DNA of 5,547 nt from JAENVU01 sp031422675 (GCA_031422675.1 JANPMG010000215.1:1-5547), one strand, 5' to 3'; counted from the first letter of the stretch, positions 1 through 5,395 are shown. The notes: generated by a model not told the origin, from the sequence alone. Program-made: numbers and translations.

Positions 1-53
1 GGATTCGAACCCTCACGCTCCATTACGGAGCCGGCGGGTTTATGCCGCGGCTC
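1..53 (-). other. tRNA-like T-arm and hairpin cut by the window edge
   Basis: Read on the minus strand, the last bases before the window edge are GAGGGTTCGAATCC. This has the form of a tRNA T-arm: a GAGGG stem strand followed by a TTCGAAT loop. The complementary CCCTC and acceptor strand would lie outside the window. Just 5' of it is a hairpin at 28-53 (GAGCC pairing with GGCTC, extended inward by about four pairs with one bulge). Between the two is a short CTCC/GGAG hairpin that could pass for a long variable arm. I could not fold a proper anticodon arm with U33 or a D-arm, so this may be a tRNA remnant, a tmRNA-like 3' end or chance. Confidence 0.25.
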
Positions 54-165
54 GTTCGTCTGCCGCGCGCGTTGGAATCCGCCGCGACCCCCTGAGCTGG
101 GACTTCGCGCGACAAGCTGTCCACCGCGTCTGCGTCGCGCGCCGGCGTCGCGCCGAGTTCGTTAG
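54..165. other. Flanking DNA left of IS-A, no recognisable gene
   Basis: This segment is left of the first IS. One plus-strand frame is open from base 2 up to the IS boundary, but the product is very rich in Arg and Ala and I do not recognise it. Long open frames are expected by chance at this GC content. It ends in TTAG (162-165), the left copy of the IS-A target duplication. Confidence 0.4.
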
Positions 166-182
166 CCCGGACCTTTCAGTAG
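162..182. repeat. IS-A left target duplication and left inverted repeat
   Basis: TTAG at 162-165 is followed by the 17-bp terminal repeat at 166-182. The repeat differs from the right end only at its seventh base (C against T). Confidence 0.9.
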
Positions 183-216
183 CGGCGCGCTGATTGGGTG
201 TTCGCGTCCGCGAAGT

Positions 217-277
217 AGCCCTTCTGGTGGGCGAAACTGCGCTTGTCGAGAACACAGGCAGGCCAACCGGAAGGGCT
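217..277 (+). promoter_or_regulatory. Leader inverted repeat covering the IS-A transposase ribosome site
   Basis: AGCCCTTC (217-224) is a perfect complement of GAAGGGCT (270-277), with a 45-nt loop. The 3' arm contains almost all of GGAAGGG (269-275), the likely Shine-Dalgarno, 10 nt before the ATG at 286. Folding of the leader would therefore hide the ribosome site. A small upstream hairpin (201-214, TTCGCG with CGCGAA) may also form. IS-B has the same arrangement. Masking of the ribosome site is a known way for IS elements to limit transposase made from outside transcripts. Its use here is inferred. Confidence 0.55.
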
Positions 278-285
278 CTTCGGAG

Positions 286-1617
286 ATGAACGTTATACGG
301 GCGTCGCGGCGCGTGAAGGTGACCGGCGACGGTAAGGGTGTGGCGAGCCACGCGGGCGCGTTGTTGGTCGCGGAACTCGCGGATCGGGTTGGGCTGACCG
401 GCGGGTTCTCGGAGGCGATGGCCCACACGCGTCGGCGCCGTTCCGCGCATGATCCGGGGGTGGTCCTCGCTCAGCTCGCGGTGTCGCTCGCCGATGGTGG
501 CGACTGCCTCGCGGATATCGCGGTGTTGCGCAACCAGCCGGACTTGTTCGGCCGGGTGGCGTCGGATCCGACCGTGTGGCGAGTGATCGACTCGATCCAC
601 GTGGATGGGTTGCGTGGCATCGCGACTGCGCGTGCCGCGGCCCGGGCTCGGGTGTGGGCCGCCGCCGGTGCACCGGAGTCGATCACGATCGACATTGATG
701 GGACACTCCTCGACGCGTATTCCGAGAAACAGGATGCGGCATCGACCTACAAGCACGGGTTCGGGTTCTATCCGATCGTCGCTTTTCTTGATGAGACCGG
801 CGAGGCGCTCGGTGGACTGTTGCGGCGGGGTAACGCCGGGTCGAATAACGCGGCGGATCATCTCACCGTCTTGGACCGGTCCCTCGCCCAGCTGCCGGTG
901 ACGCCAGCCGACACGCCGATGTTGGTGCGGGTCGATTCGGCCGGCGCGACTCACGCGTTCGTGGACGGTTGTGTCGACCGTGGCGTGCGATTCTCGATCG
1001 GGCTTCCCGTCGACCAACGCGTCAGAAATGCCCTGTTGCTGGCCCAAGAAGAAGACTGGGAACCCGCCGTCGAGACCGACGGCACCGCCCGGCCCGGCGC
1101 GTGGGTCACAGAACTCACCGAGCTGATCGAACTCGAAGCCTGGCCCGAACAGATGCGGGTCATCGCCCGCCGCGAACGGCCACACCCCGGCGCGCAACTC
1201 TCCATCTTCGACCAGCATGAAGGGTTCCGCCACCAAATCTTCATCACCGACCAGACCGACACGAACATCGCCGGACTCGAACTTCGCCACCGTCACCGCG
1301 CGCATGTCGAGAACCGGATCCGCGCCGCGAAAGACACGGGCTTGCGGAACTTGCCGTGCGTGGATGTGGTCTGCAACGACGCGTGGCTTCAACTCGTGCT
1401 CACCGCCCAAGACCTCACCGCCTGGATGCAGACCCTGTGTTTCGATGGTGCACTCGCGATCGCCGAACCGAAACGATTGCGTCACCGCGTGTTCCACGCC
1501 GCAGCCGCCGTCGCACACACGGGCGGCCAAATCGTCGTGCGGTTCCAACGGACCTGGCCCTGGGTCGATGACATCGTCACCGCGTTTGCGCGCATGCGCG
1601 TCGCGTTACCCGACTGA
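286..1617 (+). CDS. IS1380-family transposase (IS-A)
   Basis: This is a 443-residue DDE transposase that would cut and rejoin the ends of IS-A. The catalytic triad can be placed from family motifs: first Asp in TIDIDGTLLD (D136 or D138), second Asp in VRVDSAGATHAF (D217) and Glu in HVENRI (E342). Other conserved blocks are KHGFGFYPIVAF, GNAGSNNAADHLTVLD and the segment around GAQLSIFDQ/TDQTDT, all shared with the IS-B protein. Length is normal for the family and there is no frameshift. The ATG at 286 is chosen because GGAAGGG stands 10 nt upstream and because IS-B has the same spacing; the adjacent GGAG touches the ATG and is too close to serve. The two transposases are clearly homologous but diverged along their length, so this is not a duplicate of the IS-B gene. 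The long open frame on the opposite strand is a shadow of this gene. Confidence 0.95.
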   Translation: MNVIRASRRVKVTGDGKGVASHAGALLVAELADRVGLTGGFSEAMAHTRRRRSAHDPGVVLAQLAVSLADGGDCLADIAVLRNQPDLFGRVASDPTVWRVIDSIHVDGLRGIATARAAARARVWAAAGAPESITIDIDGTLLDAYSEKQDAASTYKHGFGFYPIVAFLDETGEALGGLLRRGNAGSNNAADHLTVLDRSLAQLPVTPADTPMLVRVDSAGATHAFVDGCVDRGVRFSIGLPVDQRVRNALLLAQEEDWEPAVETDGTARPGAWVTELTELIELEAWPEQMRVIARRERPHPGAQLSIFDQHEGFRHQIFITDQTDTNIAGLELRHRHRAHVENRIRAAKDTGLRNLPCVDVVCNDAWLQLVLTAQDLTAWMQTLCFDGALAIAEPKRLRHRVFHAAAAVAHTGGQIVVRFQRTWPWVDDIVTAFARMRVALPD

Positions 1618-1791
1618 ACACCGACCAAGCTCACCGATCGTCGTCGACACCCTCGCGGCGCACGCCCCGACACCAGTCCGAACCTTCAGAGACACGCCCG
1701 CCGCGTCCGTTCGTACCACCCCGGGCACTCCCAACCGCTGACACCGGCCGCTCGACGCTCGCCCGCACCGAAACCCGCCTCCACCCGAGGC

Positions 1792-1812
1792 CTACTGAAA
1801 GATCCGGGTTAG
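1792..1812. repeat. IS-A right inverted repeat and right target duplication
   Basis: The 17-bp right end at 1792-1808 is followed by TTAG at 1809-1812. IS-B begins at the next base, so two IS ends lie only 4 bp apart. Confidence 0.9.
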
Positions 1813-1829
1813 CCCCGATAGTTCACGAG
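1813..1829. repeat. IS-B inverted repeat, end distal to the gene start
   Basis: This is a perfect 17-bp complement of 3485-3501. With the bordering TTAG (1809-1812) the match extends to 21 bp. Confidence 0.9.
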
Positions 1830-1937
1830 AAATCGTGAGTGTCGCGTCGGCTGATTTCTGGTGAGCGTGTGCTGGTGATTTCGGGTTTGGGTTGCGCGGC
1901 TGGTGCAGCGGCACGCGGGGTGGACTGCGGAACGCGC

Positions 1938-1961
1938 GTCGGGGCGTGCGTCGGGGCGTGC
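1938..1961. repeat. Two tandem copies of a 12-bp unit in the IS-B tail
   Basis: GTCGGGGCGTGC occurs twice with no gap (1938-1949 and 1950-1961), in the non-coding DNA between the IS-B stop codon and its end. It is probably replication slippage. I see no gene or binding site associated with it. Confidence 0.8.
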
Positions 1962-2010
1962 GCGGTCAAGGTCTGGGGTGCGGTCGTGGCCGCGACAGTG
2001 GGCGGGGTGG

Positions 2011-3381
2011 TCAGGTGAGCGCGGCGATGTTGCGATACGCGTCGATGAGGTCGTTGGTGGTGGGCCATCCGTCGATGATGCGGATGGTGTCGCCTCCGGC
2101 GTGTCGCACGACGCGTGCGGGGGTGTGCCAGAACGACCATCGCATCCGTTTCGGTTCTGCCTTCGCGAGCGCGCCGGTGCAGCAGAGCAGTTGGAACCAG
2201 CGGACGAGGTCGGCGGCCATGCCCACGAGTGCGAGCCACGCGCGGTTCGCGGTGAGGCTGGCGAATGGGAACCGTTCCAGTCCCGAGGCTTTGAGTCTGC
2301 GGATGTGGTCTTCGACGTGGGCGTGGGCGCGCATATGCGTGTCGAGCGCAACGGGCGTGCCGGTCTGGTCGGTGTAGTGAGCCCGGTATCGGAACGTCTC
2401 GGAGGGGAACAGGGATCGTTGTGCGCCGGGGTGGCGTTTCTCGCGGCGCACAATCAACCGCGTTCCTGGCGGCCAATCCGAGAGGTCGACCAGGCCGGTG
2501 ATTTCGGTGACGTGCGCGACATGACGATGCGCACCATCGGCGCGTTCGGTGCGGACCCACCGGGCGTCGAGGACAGACAGCCGTCCGAGCGCCCCATGGA
2601 TGTTGGAGTTCTGGCGGGCCACGACCCCGAACCCGATATTCCGTTCGCGACATCCGTTGATGAACGCTCGGGTGCAACCCGCGGAGTCAGTGCGGACCAT
2701 CACCGGCCGGGCCACCAGGACCGGATCGTCGCCGGGTCGATGGCCCGCAGCGATCTCAGGAGGGATTTGCGCGACCGCTTCATCGAGGACCGTGAGGTGA
2801 TCGGCGGCGTTGTTCGAGCCGGCGTTGCCGGGCCGCAACATCGCGGCGAGCATCTCGCCCGTCTGGTCCGCGAAACAGATCATCGGATGGAACCCGAACC
2901 CGTGTTTGAAATGCGGGGCGGTCCCTTCCTTGTTCTCCGAGTGGATCTCCACGATCGACGCGTCCAGATCGAGCACGACCGTTCCGGTCCCGACCGTCGA
3001 CGAGGACCGTGCCCACACCCGCGCACGCGTCTCGGCGACCGCCGACGCGAGGCTTGCCAAGGTCGCGGGGTCGATCGCAAGGATCGTGCGGCGCAACGTC
3101 GTGTCGGAGGGGACCGGCCCGAACAGTCGGTCTTGGGTGCGCAAGTGTTCGATGTCCGCGACCGATTCGCCGCCGCCCGCGAGCATCAACATCGCCTGAG
3201 TCAAAACCGTTCCGCGATCGTGGAACGGCGCGCGTTCACCCGTCCACGCGAATTGCCCGGAGAGCCGCTCGCCGAAGCCGAGACGGTCCGCGAACCGGCC
3301 CAACGCGTGCAGCCCGACATGCGCCACGACCTGGCCGTCGCCGGCTTCAACCTTCACACGAAGAGTGCTGTTACCGTCCAC
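2011..3381 (-). CDS. IS1380-family transposase (IS-B)
   Basis: This is a 456-residue DDE transposase for IS-B. The catalytic residues by motif are D138 or D140 in VVLDLDASIVE, D232 in VRTDSAGCTRAF and E357 in HVEDHIRRLK. Shared family blocks include KHGFGFHPMICF (about 159-170), PGNAGSNNAADHLTVLD (about 184-200) and KRHPGAQRSLF (about 315-325). The start is GTG at 3381: GAGGAAGGG (plus-strand positions 3392-3400) stands 10 nt upstream on the minus strand, the same spacing as in IS-A. There is no internal stop or frameshift and length is normal for the family. The 637-codon open frame on the plus strand across this region is an antisense shadow: its translation shows no family motif, while this strand gives continuous homology to the IS-A protein. 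Confidence 0.95.
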   Translation of the reverse strand: MDGNSTLRVKVEAGDGQVVAHVGLHALGRFADRLGFGERLSGQFAWTGERAPFHDRGTVLTQAMLMLAGGGESVADIEHLRTQDRLFGPVPSDTTLRRTILAIDPATLASLASAVAETRARVWARSSSTVGTGTVVLDLDASIVEIHSENKEGTAPHFKHGFGFHPMICFADQTGEMLAAMLRPGNAGSNNAADHLTVLDEAVAQIPPEIAAGHRPGDDPVLVARPVMVRTDSAGCTRAFINGCRERNIGFGVVARQNSNIHGALGRLSVLDARWVRTERADGAHRHVAHVTEITGLVDLSDWPPGTRLIVRREKRHPGAQRSLFPSETFRYRAHYTDQTGTPVALDTHMRAHAHVEDHIRRLKASGLERFPFASLTANRAWLALVGMAADLVRWFQLLCCTGALAKAEPKRMRWSFWHTPARVVRHAGGDTIRIIDGWPTTNDLIDAYRNIAALT

Positions 3382-3390
3382 CTGTCAGGT

Positions 3391-3450
3391 GCCCTTCCTC
3401 GTTGGCCTTCTTGTTGCGTCGCAACTTCGAGAATGCCTTACGAGAAGGGC
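3391..3450 (-). promoter_or_regulatory. Leader inverted repeat covering the IS-B transposase ribosome site
   Basis: On the minus strand GCCCTTC (3444-3450) is complementary to GAAGGGC (3391-3397), with a 46-nt loop. The second arm is the core of the Shine-Dalgarno for the GTG start at 3381. The loop contains a further perfect hairpin, GTTGC/GCAAC (3413-3425), and the sequence AGGCCAAC also found at the matching place in IS-A. The loop sequence has otherwise diverged from IS-A while both arms are kept, which suggests selection on the pairing. Confidence 0.55.
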
Positions 3451-3484
3451 TCCTGTCGCGCTGGGCGGCAGACTTTCAATCAGA

Positions 3485-3505
3485 CTCGTGAACTATCGGG
3501 GCTAA
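3485..3505. repeat. IS-B inverted repeat, end proximal to the gene start, plus CTAA flank
   Basis: The terminal repeat occupies 3485-3501 and is followed by CTAA (3502-3505). A true 4-bp duplication would give the same 4-mer on both sides, but the left side reads TTAG. Either the duplication has been lost or altered, or the element end is 4 bp longer than in IS-A and has no visible duplication. Confidence 0.85.
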
Positions 3506-3772
3506 TGGATCAGTGCTCAAGGCACGACATCCCAGAAGCGATCGACGGATCTCTCACCAACCCGAGAGGGGCACGGTCTACGCGCAGAACTCGAAGTTCA
3601 GGGTCCACAAGTGCTCACCTTCGGGCGGCTCAGCCACAGCCTGACGGTCTACGCCGACCCGACCATGGACCGCCATTAGGGTCGAGTTCCACAGGGGCTC
3701 TCCAGGATCTGGCCGGCGTCAGAACCGCCAGATTCTCAGAGCCCCTGTTACGCGGCGGATGCCCACACCCCG
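3506..3772. other. Non-coding gap between IS-B and the IS110 element
   Basis: No convincing gene is seen on either strand of this 267-bp stretch. A 32-codon frame on the minus strand (about 3676 down to 3578, ATG start) is too short and lacks a Shine-Dalgarno. The stretch contains the palindrome described separately and ends in the left target half-site of the IS110 element (3766-3772). It is probably the debris of older mobile elements. Confidence 0.5.
3691..3748. repeat. 58-bp imperfect palindrome
   Basis: The arms 3691-3713 and 3727-3748 pair almost fully. ACAGGGGCTCT is a perfect 11-bp complement of AGAGCCCCTGT, followed after a short mismatch by GGATCTGGC against GCCAGATTC (one G-T pair), with a loop of about 13 nt. 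No T-run follows, so a simple Rho-independent terminator is not supported. Two abutting IS ends, a small inverted-repeat element, or the relic of an IS whose middle was deleted are possible. It lies outside the IS110 borders, so it is not part of the bridge RNA. Confidence 0.85.
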
Positions 3773-3774
3773 CT
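3773..3774. repeat. Left CT core dinucleotide
   Basis: This is the exchange point between left target and left element end, and the last two bases of the target guide match. In IS110 recombination the core is present once in the empty target and once in the circular donor, so an insertion is bracketed by two copies. Confidence 0.8.
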
Positions 3775-3830
3775 CACTGGTCAACCATGGGTCGTTGGCA
3801 GCGGTCACGCTGTTGATGCTCATCATGGGT

Positions 3831-3897
3831 TCTGGTGGTTCATCGCCCACCCCGCTCGCGGTTCGACCGCCAATTTGAGTATGCGAGGACCACCAGA
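3831..3897 (+). ncRNA. Bridge RNA target-binding loop
   Basis: The closing stem is TCTGGTGGT (3831-3839) with ACCACCAGA (3889-3897), and the apical hairpin is GCGGT-TCG-ACCGC (3858-3870). In the 5' internal strand CACCCCGCT (3848-3856) is identical to the left flank plus core (3766-3774): this is the left target guide. In the 3' internal strand TGAGTA (3876-3881) is the complement of TACTCA at 5241-5246, core T plus right flank: this is the right target guide. Confidence 0.82.
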
Positions 3898-3906
3898 CTC
3901 AGGGCG

Positions 3907-3961
3907 TGCCGACTGGCGATAGGGCTGAGCGCTTCGAGCGCCGAACAGTGAGCGACCGGCA
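3907..3961 (+). ncRNA. Bridge RNA donor-binding loop
   Basis: The closing stem is TGCCG (3907-3911) with CGGCA (3957-3961), and the apical hairpin is GCGCT-TCG-AGCGC (3929-3941). In the 5' strand ATAGGGCT (3919-3926) is identical to the right element end plus core at 5234-5241. In the 3' strand CAGTGAGC (3946-3953) is the complement of GCTCACTG at 3772-3779, the core and left end. The extra G also fits the joined circle, whose right end finishes in G. ACTG (3912-3915) could alternatively pair with CAGT (3946-3949) when no DNA is bound. Confidence 0.85.
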
Positions 3962-4002
3962 GCCACATCCTGAACCCCGACGAGCTCCGTGTCCGACCAG
4001 CC

Positions 4003-4008
4003 AAGGAG
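4003..4008 (+). promoter_or_regulatory. Ribosome binding site of the IS110 transposase
   Basis: AAGGAG lies 8 nt before the ATG at 4017. It fixes the start there rather than at in-frame upstream starts such as 3906, which would translate through the donor-binding loop. Confidence 0.9.
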
Positions 4009-4016
4009 CAAAACGT

Positions 4017-5237
4017 ATGACCAACGTTCAATCACAACGGTTCGGAGGGATCGATTGGGCGACCGATGACCATGCCGTCTGTGTCGTTGACGACGCGGGT
4101 GTCGTCGTCGACGAGTTCACTGTTGATCACTCCGCGGTCGGGCTCGGACAGCTCTGCGCCCAACTCGCCAGTCTCGGTGCTCGTCGAATCGCGATCGAGC
4201 GACCAGACGGCCCGGTCGTCGACGCGTTGATGGACGCCAACTTCGACGTCGTGGTCGTCGTCTCCCGTTCCGTGAAGGCATTCCGAGAGCGCTACGCGAC
4301 CTCGGGATCCAAGTCGGACCGCGGGGATGCCTACGTCCTGGCTGATTGTCTGCGCACCGACGGACACCGGTGGCCGAGCCTGCAGCCCGACACGCCAGCA
4401 ACGACAACGTTGCGATCCCATGTCCGCGCTCGCACCGACCTGGTGGTGACTCGTGTCACGGTCACGAACCAGCTCCGTGCTCATCTCCTCATCAACTTCC
4501 CTGGCGCGGTCGGGTTGTTCTCCGACCTCGACGGGAAAACGTCGCGTCGGTTCCTCCGCCGCTTCACGACCGAGAACGACGCCGCGTGGCTCACTGAGAA
4601 ACGCTTTGAGAACTGGCTGCGATCCAACGGATACAACATGAAGCGATCGCCGGCCGCGCTCCTCGGTCATCTCCGGTCCGCGCCGCAGGGCACGACCGGA
4701 GTGGATGCGACGGCGCGGACCAGCGTGACGCTCGCGTACCTCGACGTCATCGAAGCGATCGTCGAACAGATCCACCAACTCGAGGTTCACATCGCCAGCC
4801 TCCTCGACCAACACCCCGACGCGCCCATCTTCCAGTCGCTCCCTCGATGCGGAACCATCCGCGCCGCGACCCTCCTGGCCGAGATCGGCGACTGTCGAGC
4901 CAAGTTCCCCAACGCCGATTCCCTCGCGTGTCTCGCGGGCGTTGCGCCATCGACGCGGGCGTCTGGCCGTCAACGCGCGGTCTCGTTCCGGTGGGCCAGC
5001 AACACCAGACTCCGCAACGTGCTCTGCTCATTCGCAGGCGACTCCCGCAAGAGCAACGAGTGGGCCGCGCACCGCTACCAACAACTACGAGCTGACGGGA
5101 AACGGCACCCTCATGCAGAGCGCATCCTTGCTCGTACTTGGACCCAGATCATCTGGCGTTGTTGGCAAGACGACCAGCCCTACGACCCGGCCCGACACGC
5201 CGGCCTACAGAAACTCCGGGCCCTCGAGTTGACATAG
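4017..5237 (+). CDS. IS110-family transposase (DEDD recombinase)
   Basis: This 406-residue protein is the bridge-RNA-guided recombinase that excises the element as a circle and inserts it at target sites. The N-terminal RuvC-like domain shows the family DEDD residues: D13 in GIDWATDDH, E61 in IAIERPDG, and D101 and D104 in KSDRGDAY. A helical, probably coiled-coil linker lies near 236-265. The C-terminal Transposase_20 domain begins at about 274 (LPRCGTIRAATLLAEIGD) and contains GVAPSTRASGRQ (308-319), where S316 is the likely nucleophilic serine. The gene is intact and of normal length. Its stop codon (TAG, 5235-5237) falls inside the right-end sequence read by the donor guide, so the C-terminal codons and the recombination site constrain each other. 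Confidence 0.96.
   Translation: MTNVQSQRFGGIDWATDDHAVCVVDDAGVVVDEFTVDHSAVGLGQLCAQLASLGARRIAIERPDGPVVDALMDANFDVVVVVSRSVKAFRERYATSGSKSDRGDAYVLADCLRTDGHRWPSLQPDTPATTTLRSHVRARTDLVVTRVTVTNQLRAHLLINFPGAVGLFSDLDGKTSRRFLRRFTTENDAAWLTEKRFENWLRSNGYNMKRSPAALLGHLRSAPQGTTGVDATARTSVTLAYLDVIEAIVEQIHQLEVHIASLLDQHPDAPIFQSLPRCGTIRAATLLAEIGDCRAKFPNADSLACLAGVAPSTRASGRQRAVSFRWASNTRLRNVLCSFAGDSRKSNEWAAHRYQQLRADGKRHPHAERILARTWTQIIWRCWQDDQPYDPARHAGLQKLRALELT
5229..5234 (+). promoter_or_regulatory. Outward -35 box in the IS110 right end
   Basis: TTGACA forms the penultimate two codons of the transposase gene. On the excised circle the right end joins the left end through CT. A 17-nt spacer then leads to CCATGG, a weak -10. 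IS110-group elements are known to assemble the bridge RNA promoter at this junction. The -35 is a perfect match to consensus and the -10 is not convincing, so this is an inference. Confidence 0.45.
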
Positions 5238-5239
5238 GG

Positions 5240-5241
5240 CT
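5240..5241. repeat. Right CT core dinucleotide
   Basis: This is the second CT copy, directly after the element end ATAGGG (5234-5239). It is the last part of the 8-nt match to the donor guide at 3919-3926. Confidence 0.8.
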
Positions 5242-5391
5242 ACTCAGATCCGAAGCGCCGCCAAAGTCGTGATCGGCGACTGGCGGATTGACTACAACAC
5301 GCGACGGCCGCACTCCAGCCTTGGCATGCTCACCCCAGCCGCGTACGCTGCGCGCTGGACCACACCCCAACCCCAACCAGCACTCTCATAA
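5242..5391 (+). pseudogene. IS3-family orfB transposase, C-terminal remnant
   Basis: About 45 codons in the frame ending at TAA (5389-5391) read VVIGDWRIDYNTRRPHSSLGMLTPAAYAARW, split here as VVIGDWRIDY and NTRRPHSSLGMLTPAAYAARW. This is the characteristic C-terminal end of IS3-family OrfB integrase-like transposases. The catalytic DDE residues lie upstream in the family and are absent. Convincing homology begins near 5260. The IS110 element interrupts the DNA just before it, but the missing orfB half is not seen left of IS110 either, so the gene was already truncated before or was lost by rearrangement. No start signal is visible and the fragment is not functional. Confidence 0.88.
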
Positions 5392-5395
5392 CCAC

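Larger units (their letters stand above)
166..1808 (+). mobile_element. IS-A: complete IS1380-family insertion sequence
   Basis: The element is 1643 bp with one transposase gene. Its ends are 17-bp inverted repeats: CCCGGACCTTTCAGTAG at 166-182 and CTACTGAAAGATCCGGG at 1792-1808, which match at 16 of 17 positions when one is reverse-complemented. TTAG stands immediately outside both ends (162-165 and 1809-1812) and is read as a 4-bp target duplication. A leader of about 100 bp precedes the gene, and a 174-bp non-coding tail follows its stop (1618-1791). The reading frame is intact, the ends are near perfect and the duplication is exact, so the element looks recent and probably competent. The right duplication copy is also the outer edge of IS-B. 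Confidence 0.92.
1813..3501 (-). mobile_element. IS-B: complete IS1380-family insertion sequence
   Basis: The element is 1689 bp, oriented opposite to IS-A so that the two genes converge. Its ends are perfect 17-bp inverted repeats: CCCCGATAGTTCACGAG at 1813-1829 and its complement at 3485-3501. They match the IS-A ends at 12 of 17 positions, which supports common family membership and these exact borders. The outer 4 bp are TTAG on the left and CTAA on the right. These are complements of each other, so the inverted match runs to 21 bp, but they are not a direct duplication. The gene, leader and 181-bp tail (1830-2010) all seem intact. Confidence 0.9.
3785..3965 (+). ncRNA. Bridge RNA of the IS110 element (ends approximate)
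   Basis: This guide RNA would be bound by the IS110 transposase and would pair with both target and donor DNA. Three structures follow one another. A 5' hairpin (3785-3828) has CCATG/CATGG outside and GGCAGCG/CGCTGTT inside. A target-binding stem-loop lies at 3831-3897 and a donor-binding stem-loop at 3907-3961. Order and total size (about 170-180 nt) agree with the IS621 bridge RNA. The decisive evidence is that the internal loops carry guides matching the actual left flank, right flank, right end and left end around one shared CT core. RNA ends are estimated from the structure, and transcription has not been shown. Confidence 0.85.
3773..5241 (+). mobile_element. Complete IS110-family insertion sequence with bridge RNA
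   Basis: The element runs from the base after the left CT core (3773-3774) to 5239, followed by the right CT core (5240-5241). These borders come from the guide matches in its own RNA, not from terminal repeats, which IS110-group elements lack. It has a non-coding left end of 242 bp (3775-4016) carrying the RNA, one intact transposase gene, and essentially no right non-coding region: the stop codon ends 2 bp before the border. That layout is typical of the IS110 group rather than the IS1111 group. The empty site is reconstructed as CACCCCG-CT-ACTCAGA. Confidence 0.9.

Noticed and set aside
1..53. tmRNA tag (minus frame ending ADERAAA then TAA inside a hairpin)
   Set aside because: The stop in a hairpin loop is suggestive, but the conserved tmRNA 5' end, pseudoknots and spacing from tag to T-arm are absent.
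40..1548. 502-codon open frame on the minus strand
   Set aside because: It is antisense to the IS-A transposase, has no family motif, and shows the Arg/Gly/Pro-rich composition typical of GC-driven shadow frames.
2..3644. A gene split by the two IS1380 elements (frame from 2-161 joined to 3502-3644)
   Set aside because: Removing both elements does leave an open frame of about 100 codons, but it is Arg/Ala-rich, without a start in the window or any recognisable domain, and the join relies on which 4-mer is kept.
3578..3665. Possible tyrosine recombinase C-terminus (plus-strand frame reading RLSHSLTVYADPT)
   Set aside because: The resemblance to the LGHxxxxxxxxxY motif requires a deletion, and no other recombinase sequence is found upstream.
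1903..3816. 637-codon open frame on the plus strand, longest in the window
   Set aside because: It covers the IS-B transposase antisense and runs through the terminal repeat and the palindrome. There is no start signal or recognisable domain.
3906..4016. N-terminal extension of the IS110 transposase by 37 codons
   Set aside because: It overlaps the donor-binding loop of the bridge RNA. The ATG at 4017 has AAGGAG at 8 nt and gives a protein aligned to family starts.
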